64,000 nucleotides of DNA, taken from NCBI GenBank assembly GCA_900102065.1, contig FMVK01000015.1, positions 25,447-89,446 of the forward strand. Direction: 5' to 3'. Shown in pieces: positions 26,155 through 35,910 of the stretch. Below the pieces are notes generated by a model. That model saw nothing but the letters and a program-made list of their open reading frames with translations, searched no databases and was not told where the DNA came from. This DNA is from Lachnospiraceae bacterium XPB1003. GTDB taxonomy: Bacteria; Bacillota; Clostridia; Lachnospirales; Lachnospiraceae. The translations under genes were made by a program, and so were the position numbers. The first letter of the stretch is position 1; each line of letters opens with the position of its first letter.

Positions 26155-27588
26155 ATGGGTTTTACATGCTATAAATTCCTGCTGGCATTCCTGCCTGCAA
26201 CACTTATTTTATATTTCCTGATGCGGAAATTTAACCGTAACACTCTCGCAAAGTGTGTTATAGCTGCCGCATCCGCATTATTTTACTGGTTCTACGGAGC
26301 AGTCCCCTTTTTTATCCTTATTGGCGACTGCATCATCAACTGGTTTTTATCCAAATTACTCCAAAAAGACGGTAAGAGCACCGGAAAAAAGGTCATCCTG
26401 GCTCTTTCCATCATTCTTAATGTAGGACTTCTCCTCTATTTCAAATATTTCAATTTCTTTGCTGAGAATGTTGCTGCAGTAAGAGGCGCGGAATTTACCG
26501 CCTTCGACATAATCCAGCCTGCTGCCATAAGTTACTATACCTTCCAGCAGATCGCATGGCTTGTGGATTCCTACAGAGGTGAGACCGGAAAGTATACATT
26601 CCCGGAATATGCCGCATTTATCTTCTTCTTCCCCAAGATCGCTATGGGTCCCATCATCCTCCATGATGAATTCATGGGACAGCTCAATGATAAGAAGAAA
26701 TTCCTTCCCAATGCCGAGAATCTGGGTACGGGATTCATCTGGCTCTCCATCGGTATGGCAAAAAAAGTCATGCTTGAGCCCATGTTTGCAGGCTGCGCTT
26801 CTTTCGGATTCGATCCGGCAAGGATTCCTTTGCTTTCAATGTCCGAAGCCTGGGCATGTTCCATAGCTTACACGATCCAGCTCTATCTGGATTTTTCGGG
26901 ATACTGTGACATAGCGGCAGGCGTCTCCAAGATGTTCAATTTCGACCTGCCCGTAAATTTCAATTCACCCTACAAAGCTATCTCCATCGGAGACTTCTGG
27001 AAGCGCTGGCATATCACGCTTACCAGATTCCTCAGAAAATATATCTATTTCTCACTGGGCGGAAACCGCAAGGGCAAGGTTCGCACATATATCAATATGC
27101 TCACCATCTTTGTGATAAGCGGATTCTGGCACGGTGCCAACTGGACTTTCATACTGTGGGGAACTCTGCACGGTGTTATCATGATCATCGAAAGGATCTG
27201 CGGCAAGACACTTGAGAAGATCCCGAAAGGCATCCGCTGGGCAGTCACATTTATCGCAGTGGATATCGGATGGGTATTATTTAATTCACACTCCATAGGA
27301 GAAGCAGGAGCATTTTTACAGAGAATGTTCCAGTTCGGATCCCTGACACCTGCTGCCGAGTTCTACAATACCGTAGGCCTCAATTCCTACGCATTTATAA
27401 CGGAACATCTCAATATCGCTGTTCCGCTTTTATTCATAGCAACCCTGTGCGGCCTTGTATTTACGAAGAATGTATATGAAAAGAAATACGAGCCAAACTT
27501 CCGCACCTCAATTGCTGTGGCACTTATGTTTGCATTTTCATTCCTGAGCCTCAGCGATGTGGCAACATTTATTTACTTCCAATTTTGA
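26155..27588 (+). CDS. MBOAT polysaccharide O-acetyltransferase (AlgI-like)
   Basis: A 477-residue protein with about eleven membrane helices. It belongs to the MBOAT family near AlgI, DltB and PatA, which carry acyl groups across the membrane to extracellular polymers. Visible family marks are YLDFSGYCDIAAG, FWKRWHITLTRFLRKYIY with the first conserved His, and SGFWHGANWTFILWGTLHG with the catalytic His. The length is usual. There is no ribosome binding site before the ATG, which fits the near-leaderless promoter. It is followed 12 bases later by an SGNH-like membrane protein, the usual AlgJ/AlgX or DltD type partner. Confidence 0.92.
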   Translation: MGFTCYKFLLAFLPATLILYFLMRKFNRNTLAKCVIAAASALFYWFYGAVPFFILIGDCIINWFLSKLLQKDGKSTGKKVILALSIILNVGLLLYFKYFNFFAENVAAVRGAEFTAFDIIQPAAISYYTFQQIAWLVDSYRGETGKYTFPEYAAFIFFFPKIAMGPIILHDEFMGQLNDKKKFLPNAENLGTGFIWLSIGMAKKVMLEPMFAGCASFGFDPARIPLLSMSEAWACSIAYTIQLYLDFSGYCDIAAGVSKMFNFDLPVNFNSPYKAISIGDFWKRWHITLTRFLRKYIYFSLGGNRKGKVRTYINMLTIFVISGFWHGANWTFILWGTLHGVIMIIERICGKTLEKIPKGIRWAVTFIAVDIGWVLFNSHSIGEAGAFLQRMFQFGSLTPAAEFYNTVGLNSYAFITEHLNIAVPLLFIATLCGLVFTKNVYEKKYEPNFRTSIAVALMFAFSFLSLSDVATFIYFQF

Positions 27589-27599
27589 TGATCTGAAAA

Positions 27600-28739
27600 A
27601 TGGATAATTCTAAAGAAAAGAAAAACATTACCGAAAATAAAAATACGGAAAACAACACTCCCGAAACCACTGATGCAAAGCGCTGGAAAAGATTCTTTGC
27701 CAGCACTTTCTCCATGATCGCGATACTGCTTTTGGGTGCTGCGGGCCTTGTTATCTGGATAGATCCTTTCTTCCACTATCATGCTCCCTTTGACGGCGTA
27801 TCATATGTATTGGAAGATGAGCGTTATCAGAACGACGGTATAGCAAGACACTTCGACTATGAGCTGCTTATAATCGGCACATCCATGTGCGAGAATTTCC
27901 GTACTTCACAGGCAGAAGAACTCTTTGGAATGAAGGCTGTAAAGACCCCCTTCGCCGGAGGTTACTTCAAAGAGATCAGTGACGCGGAAGGCCGTGCCCT
28001 CTCCTACAATCCCGACATTAAGATCGTAATCCGTTCCCTTGATCAGGGTTTTGCATGGCTTGACAAGGATAAGGAAAACGAGATCGTGGCGGATGCCAAA
28101 TTCCTCTACGATGATAATTACTTCAACGACCTGCCTTATATCTTCAATCATAAAGTTCTCTTCTACTATCTGCCCGAGACCATAAAGCGTTCAATTGACA
28201 AGGTTCCCGCAGACAACTTCGATGACTATGCACGCTTTGCAGAGGACAGACCTCTCGGAAAGGATGTATTGCTTGCAAGGATGTATCACCCCGCCGATCC
28301 CGAGTGGCAGCCTCCCTATACAGAAGAAGACGTTGAACTGCTTAAGGAGAATATCAACCAGAACTTCATGAAGAATCCTGCCGACTATCCCGATGTGCAG
28401 TTCTACTATTTCTTCCCGCCTTACAGTGTTGCAAGCTGGTATGAGAATTACTACGCTCCCTGCAAGTTCAACAAATATATGATGACTTTCCGTACCATGA
28501 CGGATATGCTGCTGGAATATGACAACGTACACATCTTCAGTTTCTTCGACGAAACCGATATCACCGGAAATCTCGATAATTACTCGGATGTTGCTCACTA
28601 CAGCGGAGAAGTCAATGATCAGATGCTCATCTGGATGGCCGAAGGTTCACATGAGATAACAAAAGAAAATAAGGATGAGTATTGGGATATGATCGACGAG
28701 ATCTACAGAAATTACGATTACGAATCCATGTACGAATGA
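27600..28739 (+). CDS. Membrane-anchored SGNH-like O-acetylation partner (AlgJ-like)
   Basis: A 379-residue protein with a 30-residue charged cytoplasmic start, one membrane helix (about 36-55) and a large extracellular domain. LLIIGTSMCENF near residue 93 is like the nucleophile-Ser block of SGNH/AlgJ proteins, and SDVAHYSGEVND near residue 330 has the Asp-x-x-His pair expected at the other end of the fold. Proteins of this kind take the acetyl group presented by the MBOAT partner and pass it to the polysaccharide. It follows the MBOAT gene by 12 bases with no clear ribosome binding site, which suggests translational coupling. A strong terminator closes the two-gene operon. Confidence 0.8.
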   Translation: MDNSKEKKNITENKNTENNTPETTDAKRWKRFFASTFSMIAILLLGAAGLVIWIDPFFHYHAPFDGVSYVLEDERYQNDGIARHFDYELLIIGTSMCENFRTSQAEELFGMKAVKTPFAGGYFKEISDAEGRALSYNPDIKIVIRSLDQGFAWLDKDKENEIVADAKFLYDDNYFNDLPYIFNHKVLFYYLPETIKRSIDKVPADNFDDYARFAEDRPLGKDVLLARMYHPADPEWQPPYTEEDVELLKENINQNFMKNPADYPDVQFYYFFPPYSVASWYENYYAPCKFNKYMMTFRTMTDMLLEYDNVHIFSFFDETDITGNLDNYSDVAHYSGEVNDQMLIWMAEGSHEITKENKDEYWDMIDEIYRNYDYESMYE

Positions 28740-28776
28740 AAATACTATAATAAAACACATTGATGGGATATAATAG

Positions 28777-28819
28777 GATGTATAGGGAAGCGGGTCTTCC
28801 TTATACATCTTATTTTTTT
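28777..28819 (+). terminator. Intrinsic terminator of the O-acetylation operon
   Basis: A 14-bp stem with a single G-T pair (28777-28790 with 28796-28809) and a five-base loop is followed by TTATTTTTTTA. Confidence 0.93.
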
Positions 28820-28859
28820 ATTTATCATTCACCTCACATTCATATCCAGGGAGGGCAGG

Positions 28860-31800
28860 ATGTCAGATGAATCCAAAAAAAGATCAGAGTTTCTGCGCGT
28901 AGCGCTCATGTTGGGCCAGCCGGAAGAGTATTGTCAGGATCTCTTCATCCAGGGTTTTTCTCAGACCATGCTGGAGAAGGGTTTGGATGTCTGCGTGTTT
29001 GCCATGTACCAGAAATACCAGAGCACTCCCGCTACAGAGATCGGTGATTCCCAGATATTCTCTCTTATCAATTATAAAGATTTCGACTGCCTCTGTATCA
29101 TGGGTGATTCCATCCAGACTCCCGGAAAATACGATAAAATAGTCGAAGAAGTCAAAGCGAATTTTACCGGTCCCGTCCTGGTAGTGGAAAAGGATACCCC
29201 CGGCTTCATCAACGTTCTTCAGGATAATTACAATCCTCCCAAGAAGATCATCAATCATCTCATAGAAAAACACGGATATAAAGATATAGCTTTTCTTACA
29301 GGAAAGTCATGGCATCCTCATTCAAAATTGAGGCTCAAAGCCTTTATGGATGCTATGGCCGACCACGGTCTTGAGGTTGGTCCCGACCGTGTATTCTATG
29401 GAGATTTCTGGTATACGAGCGGTGAGAAAACAGCAGAGAAGCTCATCCGTGAATCCAAACTCCCCGAAGCTATTGCCTGTGCAAATGACTGCATGGCACT
29501 GGGCTTTGCGAAGACTATCATAGAAAACGGGCTGCGTATCCCCGAGGATATCGCTGTGATCGGTTATGACTGCAGTGACGAAGGAATGCATGCACCTATT
29601 CCCATCACCTCATGTCCTCTTCCCATCAAAGAACTGGGCATATACTGTGCGGAGAAACTTTATAATGCGCTCCATGGCATTGAGACCAAAGAGTTTACCG
29701 CCAATCCCGACCTCTTCATCGGACGAAGCTGCGGATGTGACGGTGACAGCTGCAAACCTACTTATAACACCCGAGACACCTGGAGCACTGTGATCTCCGG
29801 CGGAAGTATTTACTCTGTTTTCAACAGAATGAATGAAGATCTCATCGACCAGACCAATTTCCGCAATTTTCTCTCAACAATATATTCATATGTTTATCAG
29901 CTTGAGAACTTTGATTTCTTCCACCTGATGCTAAATGACGGATGGCTTTCCGAACGCGTGGGATATTCATCAAGATTTCTTAATGCCGTATCCGTTCATA
30001 AGGATGAAGGCTCTATCAGTACCGACAATTACTGCGACAGGGCAGATTATCTTAAATCAATGGGCTTCAGAACCGATCCCTCTCTCCCTGCCTCGCTTTC
30101 TTATTTTCTGCCTGTCTATCATAATAATAAGACTCTCGGATTCACCGTGCTCGGTTTCACGGACCGGGTTATGGGCCTTACACAGACAGCCAGGATATGG
30201 TTAAATAGAGTCAGCAACGGGCTTGAAGTATTCAGGAAAACCAATGAGCTTCAGAACACAAAGAGGATCATGGATGCAGGCATTTTATCCGACCCTCTCA
30301 CCGGCCTTCCCAATTACAACTCATTCTTAAGCGAAAAAGATACTCTGCTTGATAAAGTTATTGAAAACAACGGCAACTTCAGCGCCTGCGCTTTTGATAT
30401 AAAAGGGCTCACCAAAGTCAATTCCGAACACGGAAGAAACTCCGGGGATTCTCTGATCGTCGGCGTGGCAGCCATGCTCGAATCCATATTCAGAGTGCCT
30501 GTCGGGCAGTTATTCTATACCGGAAGCGGAGAGTTTGCCGCTATAGCCTTTACCGATGAGAAAGGCATGGAAGCTCTTTTGAAGAACGTTGATGAAGCCC
30601 TCAAAGCTTTCAATGCAGACCCTTCAGCTTTCATGGTCACTGAGCTTTACACCGGCACCGCATCCGGCACTCCGAAGGACGGTACCGAGTTAGAGAGAAT
30701 AGTTAATGCCGCCCTCAGCACCAAGAACGGAAGCAAATTCTCAACTCGCCTGTCTGCAGTGAACTCAGGATCTCTTACTCCCGAGGAGATACAACAGGCT
30801 AAAATTGTCGAGGACGTCCTTAACAAGAATAAATTCAATTATCACTTCCAGCCCATAATAAAAGCTTCCGATGGTGAAATATTCGCCTACGAAGCCCTTA
30901 TGCGCCCCGATACCGATCCGTATATCATACCGCCCGTGATCATTAAATATGCCGATTATCTGGGCAGGATCTATGATGTTGAAAAAGCTACATTTTTAAA
31001 TGTTCTTAAACGTATTTCCAACGAAGACGATCCTATCAGAAAAGGTCGAAAAGTATTTATCAATTCCATTCCCGGAGTGCGCTTAAAAGGACGCGATATC
31101 ATCGAAATAGAAAAGCGGATGCTTGAATATGCAGGAAGCATAGTAGTGGAACTTACGGAACAGACAGAGATCTCGGATGAAGAGCTGAGCGAAGTCAAGG
31201 AATCCCTGCTCAGACTCGGTGCAGCCACAGCTGTAGATGACTACGGAACCGGATATTCCAATATCGTTAATCTGCTTAGATATATGCCGGATTATGTTAA
31301 GATCGACAGATCTCTTATTTCAGACATCCAGAACAGCCCTCAGAAGCAGCATTTTGTCAGGGATATCATCGGATTCTCCCATGACAACGGTATAATGGCA
31401 CTTGCTGAAGGTGTTGAGACACATGACGAATTAAAGGCCGTGATAAGGCTCGGTGTGGATCTGATACAGGGATTCTATACTGCCAAGCCTCAGGCTCTGC
31501 TGCTGGAGGATACGGCTTCAGGTATCAAGAAAGAAATACTGGATATCAGAGATCAGATAGAAAGCGGAGACGACTCCTCCGTATATATTGCCGGACGCGA
31601 AGGCCGCGTCATAATCTCAAAGCTCGTGGACGACGGCGTACACAGGATACTTGTAAATCAAAAGAAAATGACTTTCGTTGACTTCACTTTAGTGGGAACA
31701 CCCGGATTAGAGACAGATCTCACATTGGAGATATCCAACGGATATAAGGGTTGTATCACTCTGGAAAACTGTTCCTTCGGCTTTGGTAACCCCCTCGGTA

Positions 31801-32042
31801 CACCGATAACCGTAGGTCCCGACTGTGTCGTTACATTCCAGTTAAACGGCACCAATAAGATCAACGGCAGACTTTTGGCAGATGATAATGCCCAAATCGG
31901 AATAGACGGTGACGGAGAATTTTACATCGTAACGGAGGATGAGCTTTCCTCCGCCCGTGATGCATGCGTCAGATCAAAGACCGCGAAACTTCGCTTTAAT
32001 TATTCGGGAAAAGTCTTCTTCGTTAAGGCAGCTTCACTTTGA
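28860..32042 (+). CDS. LacI-like sensor / degenerate GGDEF / EAL phosphodiesterase
   Basis: A 1060-residue protein with no membrane segment. Residues about 10-290 are a LacI-type periplasmic-binding-protein fold without the DNA-binding helix-turn-helix (HLIEKHGYKDIAFLTG, AVIGYDCSDEG), ending in a Cys-rich RSCGCDGDSC. A linker of about 170 residues leads to a GGDEF domain at about 475-620 whose motif is GSGEF, so it is probably inactive. The EAL domain at about 650-890 keeps YEALMRP, ELTEQTE, DDYGTGYSN, VKIDRSL, EGVET and QGFYTAKP, all expected for c-di-GMP hydrolysis. The last 165 residues are beta-rich with NGTNKINGRLLADDNAQIGI, like a beta-solenoid. It has its own terminator-bounded unit and a GGGAGGG site. 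A cytoplasmic sugar-like signal probably controls c-di-GMP breakdown. Confidence 0.88.
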   Translation: MSDESKKRSEFLRVALMLGQPEEYCQDLFIQGFSQTMLEKGLDVCVFAMYQKYQSTPATEIGDSQIFSLINYKDFDCLCIMGDSIQTPGKYDKIVEEVKANFTGPVLVVEKDTPGFINVLQDNYNPPKKIINHLIEKHGYKDIAFLTGKSWHPHSKLRLKAFMDAMADHGLEVGPDRVFYGDFWYTSGEKTAEKLIRESKLPEAIACANDCMALGFAKTIIENGLRIPEDIAVIGYDCSDEGMHAPIPITSCPLPIKELGIYCAEKLYNALHGIETKEFTANPDLFIGRSCGCDGDSCKPTYNTRDTWSTVISGGSIYSVFNRMNEDLIDQTNFRNFLSTIYSYVYQLENFDFFHLMLNDGWLSERVGYSSRFLNAVSVHKDEGSISTDNYCDRADYLKSMGFRTDPSLPASLSYFLPVYHNNKTLGFTVLGFTDRVMGLTQTARIWLNRVSNGLEVFRKTNELQNTKRIMDAGILSDPLTGLPNYNSFLSEKDTLLDKVIENNGNFSACAFDIKGLTKVNSEHGRNSGDSLIVGVAAMLESIFRVPVGQLFYTGSGEFAAIAFTDEKGMEALLKNVDEALKAFNADPSAFMVTELYTGTASGTPKDGTELERIVNAALSTKNGSKFSTRLSAVNSGSLTPEEIQQAKIVEDVLNKNKFNYHFQPIIKASDGEIFAYEALMRPDTDPYIIPPVIIKYADYLGRIYDVEKATFLNVLKRISNEDDPIRKGRKVFINSIPGVRLKGRDIIEIEKRMLEYAGSIVVELTEQTEISDEELSEVKESLLRLGAATAVDDYGTGYSNIVNLLRYMPDYVKIDRSLISDIQNSPQKQHFVRDIIGFSHDNGIMALAEGVETHDELKAVIRLGVDLIQGFYTAKPQALLLEDTASGIKKEILDIRDQIESGDDSSVYIAGREGRVIISKLVDDGVHRILVNQKKMTFVDFTLVGTPGLETDLTLEISNGYKGCITLENCSFGFGNPLGTPITVGPDCVVTFQLNGTNKINGRLLADDNAQIGIDGDGEFYIVTEDELSSARDACVRSKTAKLRFNYSGKVFFVKAASL

Positions 32043-33458
32043 TCCTCTTTTGAAGAATACCGCTCCGAATGTCTGGAGAAGTATCTTTACATCAAGCGCA
32101 AGGGACCATTTATCTATATATTCAAGATCAAGCTTAACCACTTCATCAAAATCCGTGATATCGCTTCTTCCGTTAACCTGCCACATACCTGTAAGGCCGG
32201 GTGTGATAGATAAGCGTCTCTTGTAATGAGCATCATACTGCTCATATTCCTCAACTGTAGGCGGTCTGGTGCCTACAAGCGACATATCTCCCTTAAGGAT
32301 ATTAAAGAACTGTGGAAGCTCGTCAAGACTGGTACGTCTCAGGAACTTTCCCACCCTGGTAACTCTGGGATCATCCGACATCTTGAACATAAGCCCCTTC
32401 ACTTCATTGCGGTCTTTGAGTTCATCCAGCTTTTCCTCGGCGTCTGTGTACATGGAGCGGAACTTATAGATCATGAACCGCCTTCCGTTCCTTCCGATAC
32501 GTTCCTGCCTGAAGATAACAGGCCCCTTTGATTCAAGGCGTATTGCAACAGCTATAAAAGGGAACAGGATAACAGTAAAAATAATGCCTATTATGCTTCC
32601 CAGGATATCAAATATCCTCTTGATGATAAGCCTTCTGTAATCAAGGTTCTGAAGCGAAAATGAAAGAACCGAGTATCCTGCAATGGTTCCGGCTTCCTTG
32701 CCTTCCAGATTGATCTCATCAAGGCCTATATCGTAATTGCACACGACACCCATGGACTCAAAGATGTAAATGATATCACGTATCTTTTCAATGGAAACTT
32801 CCTTGGGAAGAGAGATAAACACACTGTCAACTATATTCCTGGTACCCGCTTCCATCAGATCGTCGGCACCGCCGACAACAGGTATCCCCTCTATCTCCTC
32901 GCCGGTCATATCCTTATCCATTATGACAGCGCTTCCTATATCGCAGTTCCACTCACCCGCTCCTTTTATCCTGCGGATGATACCCGCCGCACGGTCGGAT
33001 GTGGTCACAAGCATCATCTTGTCCGAGTTGGTGCCCTTGCGATAAACCTTGAGCATATATTCTTTGAAAAGAATATGAAAAAGAAAAGTCAGGGTTATAG
33101 CCGATGATATATAGATAGCAAGTACCGTTCTGGAAAGCGGCTGATCCTTTTGGATCATAAACATAACAAAAGCCGCAAAAGAACCGGTAAGCCCCAATGA
33201 CTTGATGACAGCAAGGATCTCTTTAAAATATCCTCTGATAAAGAAATCACGATTCCAGTCGGTAAGCGTGGAATACAGCAAAAGAAGCGCAGCCTCTATT
33301 ATTCCGAACTGTATATATATATCTAAATTGCCTTCAGCCCCCAGCCCCCCGAATCGTGTAAATACGGCAATGAGCACAGCCGCCATAACAGCTATCAGCT
33401 CAATAAGGATAAGGCCGTAAGTTTTTATAACATTTGTTTTTTTATAAATCCTGTTCAT
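32034..33458 (-). CDS. Polyprenyl-phosphate sugar phosphotransferase (exopolysaccharide initiation)
   Basis: A 474-residue protein of the WbaP/WcaJ type that puts the first sugar phosphate on undecaprenyl phosphate. Four N-terminal membrane helices and a CoA-binding-like middle precede a fifth helix near 275-300. The catalytic C-terminus has RQERIGRNGRRFMIYKFRSM, LRRTSLDELPQFFNILKGDM, SLVGTRPP, TPGLTGMWQVNGRS and LDLEYIDKWS, all signatures of the family. The ATG overlaps the manA stop as TAATG, so the two are coupled. It overlaps the end of the convergent EAL gene by nine bases. Glucose or galactose as first sugar cannot be told apart. Confidence 0.93.
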   Translation of the reverse strand: MNRIYKKTNVIKTYGLILIELIAVMAAVLIAVFTRFGGLGAEGNLDIYIQFGIIEAALLLLYSTLTDWNRDFFIRGYFKEILAVIKSLGLTGSFAAFVMFMIQKDQPLSRTVLAIYISSAITLTFLFHILFKEYMLKVYRKGTNSDKMMLVTTSDRAAGIIRRIKGAGEWNCDIGSAVIMDKDMTGEEIEGIPVVGGADDLMEAGTRNIVDSVFISLPKEVSIEKIRDIIYIFESMGVVCNYDIGLDEINLEGKEAGTIAGYSVLSFSLQNLDYRRLIIKRIFDILGSIIGIIFTVILFPFIAVAIRLESKGPVIFRQERIGRNGRRFMIYKFRSMYTDAEEKLDELKDRNEVKGLMFKMSDDPRVTRVGKFLRRTSLDELPQFFNILKGDMSLVGTRPPTVEEYEQYDAHYKRRLSITPGLTGMWQVNGRSDITDFDEVVKLDLEYIDKWSLALDVKILLQTFGAVFFKRGSK

Positions 33459-34462
33459 TAACACCCGACCTTCAGCATCGCGGCTTTACCGTGAAGCGTG
33501 ATCAACTCCGAATTCGAAGGAATGAAAATACAATCCCCTCTGAAAAATGCAAAGCTTGTATGCTCTGTACTGATCATGCCGCAGCCTTCCGTAACAAGGA
33601 GCACTTCAAAAGTAGTGGATCCTGTCCTGATCTGCGCCATTTCTTTGATGCGCTCGGTATTGAGCATCATTCTCTCAACCGTAAAATATCTGCATCTTCC
33701 TAATAACTCTGTTGCAATGCCCCTGTGAAAACATAATGTTCGCATAGGCTGACGCGGCTCCGGACATGCCTTCATATTGAGAACATCAAAAGCCTTATCA
33801 ATATGCAGCTGTCTCATTTTTCCGTCTTTATCCTGACGGTTATAGTCATAAAGACGATACGTGAGATTGCTGCTTTCCTGTATCTCTGCCACAAGAGCAC
33901 CTGCTCCTATTGCATGGACTGTCCCCGGTTTCACGAGAAATACATCATCTTTTTTAACCGGCACAAACTGAAGATATTTTTCAAGATTGCCATGTGCAAG
34001 AGCCTTTCTGATCTTATCTTCATTCAGATCGTATTTAAATCCGTAAACAAGCGACGAATCCTTCTTACTGTCCAGGACATACCACATCTCCGTCTTACCA
34101 CGCTGTCCCGCTTCATGCTCAGCGGCATATTCATCATCGGGATGCACCTGAACCGAGAGATCGCTCTTGGCATCAATAAACTTGATCATTATGGGCAGAT
34201 CTCCGTCACCTGCGGAAAACTGCGCCGCATGCGACCCCATAAACTCAGGATGTTCTTTTAATACATCCTTTAATGTCGCACCGCAAAATTCACCGTTTGC
34301 AACGATGCTGGGTCCGTCCGCATGAGTAGAACACTCCCAGGTCTCTGCAAGCGGATCGATATCTATATCCTTACAGAAATCGTCCTTTAGCCTCCTGCCG
34401 CCCCAGATATAATCCTTACCTACGGGCTTCAAAAGGAAAGGCAGTTTTCCGACTGCAGGCAT
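33458..34462 (-). CDS. manA: Mannose-6-phosphate isomerase, class I
   Basis: A 334-residue cupin enzyme interconverting fructose-6-P and mannose-6-P. The zinc ligands are visible: QVHPDD (Gln and His), KTEMWYVL (Glu) and KPGTVHAIG (His). The start LPFLLKPVGKDYIWGGRRL is typical. It sits between the guanylyltransferase gene three bases upstream and the sugar transferase gene overlapping downstream. Together they route fructose-6-P toward GDP-mannose for surface polysaccharide; the mutase step (ManB) is not in this window. Confidence 0.95.
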   Translation of the reverse strand: MPAVGKLPFLLKPVGKDYIWGGRRLKDDFCKDIDIDPLAETWECSTHADGPSIVANGEFCGATLKDVLKEHPEFMGSHAAQFSAGDGDLPIMIKFIDAKSDLSVQVHPDDEYAAEHEAGQRGKTEMWYVLDSKKDSSLVYGFKYDLNEDKIRKALAHGNLEKYLQFVPVKKDDVFLVKPGTVHAIGAGALVAEIQESSNLTYRLYDYNRQDKDGKMRQLHIDKAFDVLNMKACPEPRQPMRTLCFHRGIATELLGRCRYFTVERMMLNTERIKEMAQIRTGSTTFEVLLVTEGCGMISTEHTSFAFFRGDCIFIPSNSELITLHGKAAMLKVGC

Positions 34463-34465
34463 AGC

Positions 34466-35785
34466 CTACACCTCCAGTTCAAACTTCTGCTTATCGTGTA
34501 CGGAAATCTCCTTACCTATCTGAACTTCGATGAGTTCCAGCTTGGTATCTCCGGCAATTATCGTATGTCTGCATCCGGAAGCCATCGTAACCACATCACC
34601 GGGCTTAACTTTCTGTTCCATACCGTCTATCAGAACAGTTCCGTTACCGCTTATCACATTCCATATCTCATCCCTGTGCTGATGACTGTGATAATTCATA
34701 CGGTGTCCGGGAAGAAGAGTCACATGTACTGTCATGGAGGAATCATTAACATCTATAACCTTAAAGTTTCCCCATGATTTCTCGGCAAACATTATCTGCT
34801 GATCTATCTTGTCAACGATAGGCTTGATATAAGAGCTCTGCTCCTTATCCGATACCAGCACGCCTTCCTGGCTGGCAACAACAACAGCATTCTTTATCCC
34901 CATGACAACGACGGGCACATCAAGTTCATTTACGACATGAACATCTTCACACTTGTCATTCATCACGACATTGCCTATAGCAGCTTCGGACATTGCGCTT
35001 GTAAGAGTATTCCAGGTGCCGAGATCCTTCCATGTACCGTTGAATCTCATCACTTCTATCTTGGATTCCTTCTCAACCACCGCATAATCGAAACTGATCT
35101 TGGTAAGTGTCTCGTACTTGTTGAAGAGATCAGCATAATCGGTAAAATCGATAAGTTCATGAGCACGCTTTAATACATATCCGATCTTATATGCGAATAC
35201 ACCGCCGTTCCAAAGAGCTCCCTGAGAGATATAATCCTCGGCAGTCTTAACATCCGGTTTTTCCTTGAAAGCCTCAACAACAGATATCTCTGACTTATCC
35301 TTAGGGATCATATAACCATACTTTTCCGAAGGATAAGTAGGCTCAACTCCCATAAGCACCAGATTGGCACTGCCTTCCGCTGCTCTGTTGCCAAGCTTCT
35401 CGAGAGCCTCAAAATAATCATCATCAACATAAGGATCGACGGGGCATACAACCACCGCCTCGTCTTCAGCCACGCCCTGAACATCATGTAGATAAGCTGT
35501 TGCAAGTGCGATAGCGGGAAAAGTATCACGTCTGCAGGGTTCAACAGAGATCCCCACTTCTTCGCCAACCTGATGATGGATGGCTGATACCTGTGTCTTA
35601 CTTGTAGCTATAGTCACATTGGCATCTGCATCCACTCTCTTTATACCGCGGAACATGCGCTGTACCATTGACTCATAGCTTCCGTCTTCATTCTTAAAGA
35701 TCTTTATAAACTGCTTTGATCTTACATCATTTGAAAGAGGCCAAAGACGTTTTCCGCTACCACCTGACAGTAAGATTATATTCAT
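34466..35785 (-). CDS. manC: Mannose-1-phosphate guanylyltransferase
   Basis: A 439-residue bifunctional-type enzyme making GDP-mannose. The nucleotidyltransferase domain (about 1-280) starts with NIILLSGGSGKRLWPLSN, the nucleotide-binding loop, and has EKPDVKTAEDYI and WNGGVFAYKIG. The C-terminal cupin (about 330-435) has GHRMNYHSHQHRDEIWNVISG, the isomerase-type metal site, so it may also isomerise mannose-6-P although a separate ManA is encoded next door. It is co-transcribed with manA. A hairpin separates it from the PseC-like gene upstream. Confidence 0.94.
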   Translation of the reverse strand: MNIILLSGGSGKRLWPLSNDVRSKQFIKIFKNEDGSYESMVQRMFRGIKRVDADANVTIATSKTQVSAIHHQVGEEVGISVEPCRRDTFPAIALATAYLHDVQGVAEDEAVVVCPVDPYVDDDYFEALEKLGNRAAEGSANLVLMGVEPTYPSEKYGYMIPKDKSEISVVEAFKEKPDVKTAEDYISQGALWNGGVFAYKIGYVLKRAHELIDFTDYADLFNKYETLTKISFDYAVVEKESKIEVMRFNGTWKDLGTWNTLTSAMSEAAIGNVVMNDKCEDVHVVNELDVPVVVMGIKNAVVVASQEGVLVSDKEQSSYIKPIVDKIDQQIMFAEKSWGNFKVIDVNDSSMTVHVTLLPGHRMNYHSHQHRDEIWNVISGNGTVLIDGMEQKVKPGDVVTMASGCRHTIIAGDTKLELIEVQIGKEISVHDKQKFELEV

Positions 35786-35815
35786 TGATCATTATCCTCC
35801 GATCCCTTGTTTTCC

Positions 35816-35848
35816 TATAAAATACTGCCGGAGCGCCAGCCCCGGCAG
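35816..35848 (-). terminator. Hairpin between the PseC-like gene and manC
   Basis: CTGCCGG (35825-35831) pairs with CCGGCAG (35842-35848) and is followed on the minus strand by TATTTTATA. The T tract is poor, so it may be a partial terminator inside a longer operon. Confidence 0.55.
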
Positions 35849-35910
35849 CACATTATATTATATCAGAAACTCGCCTATCAGTATAGCTCATCCTTACTGC
35901 AGCATACCTT

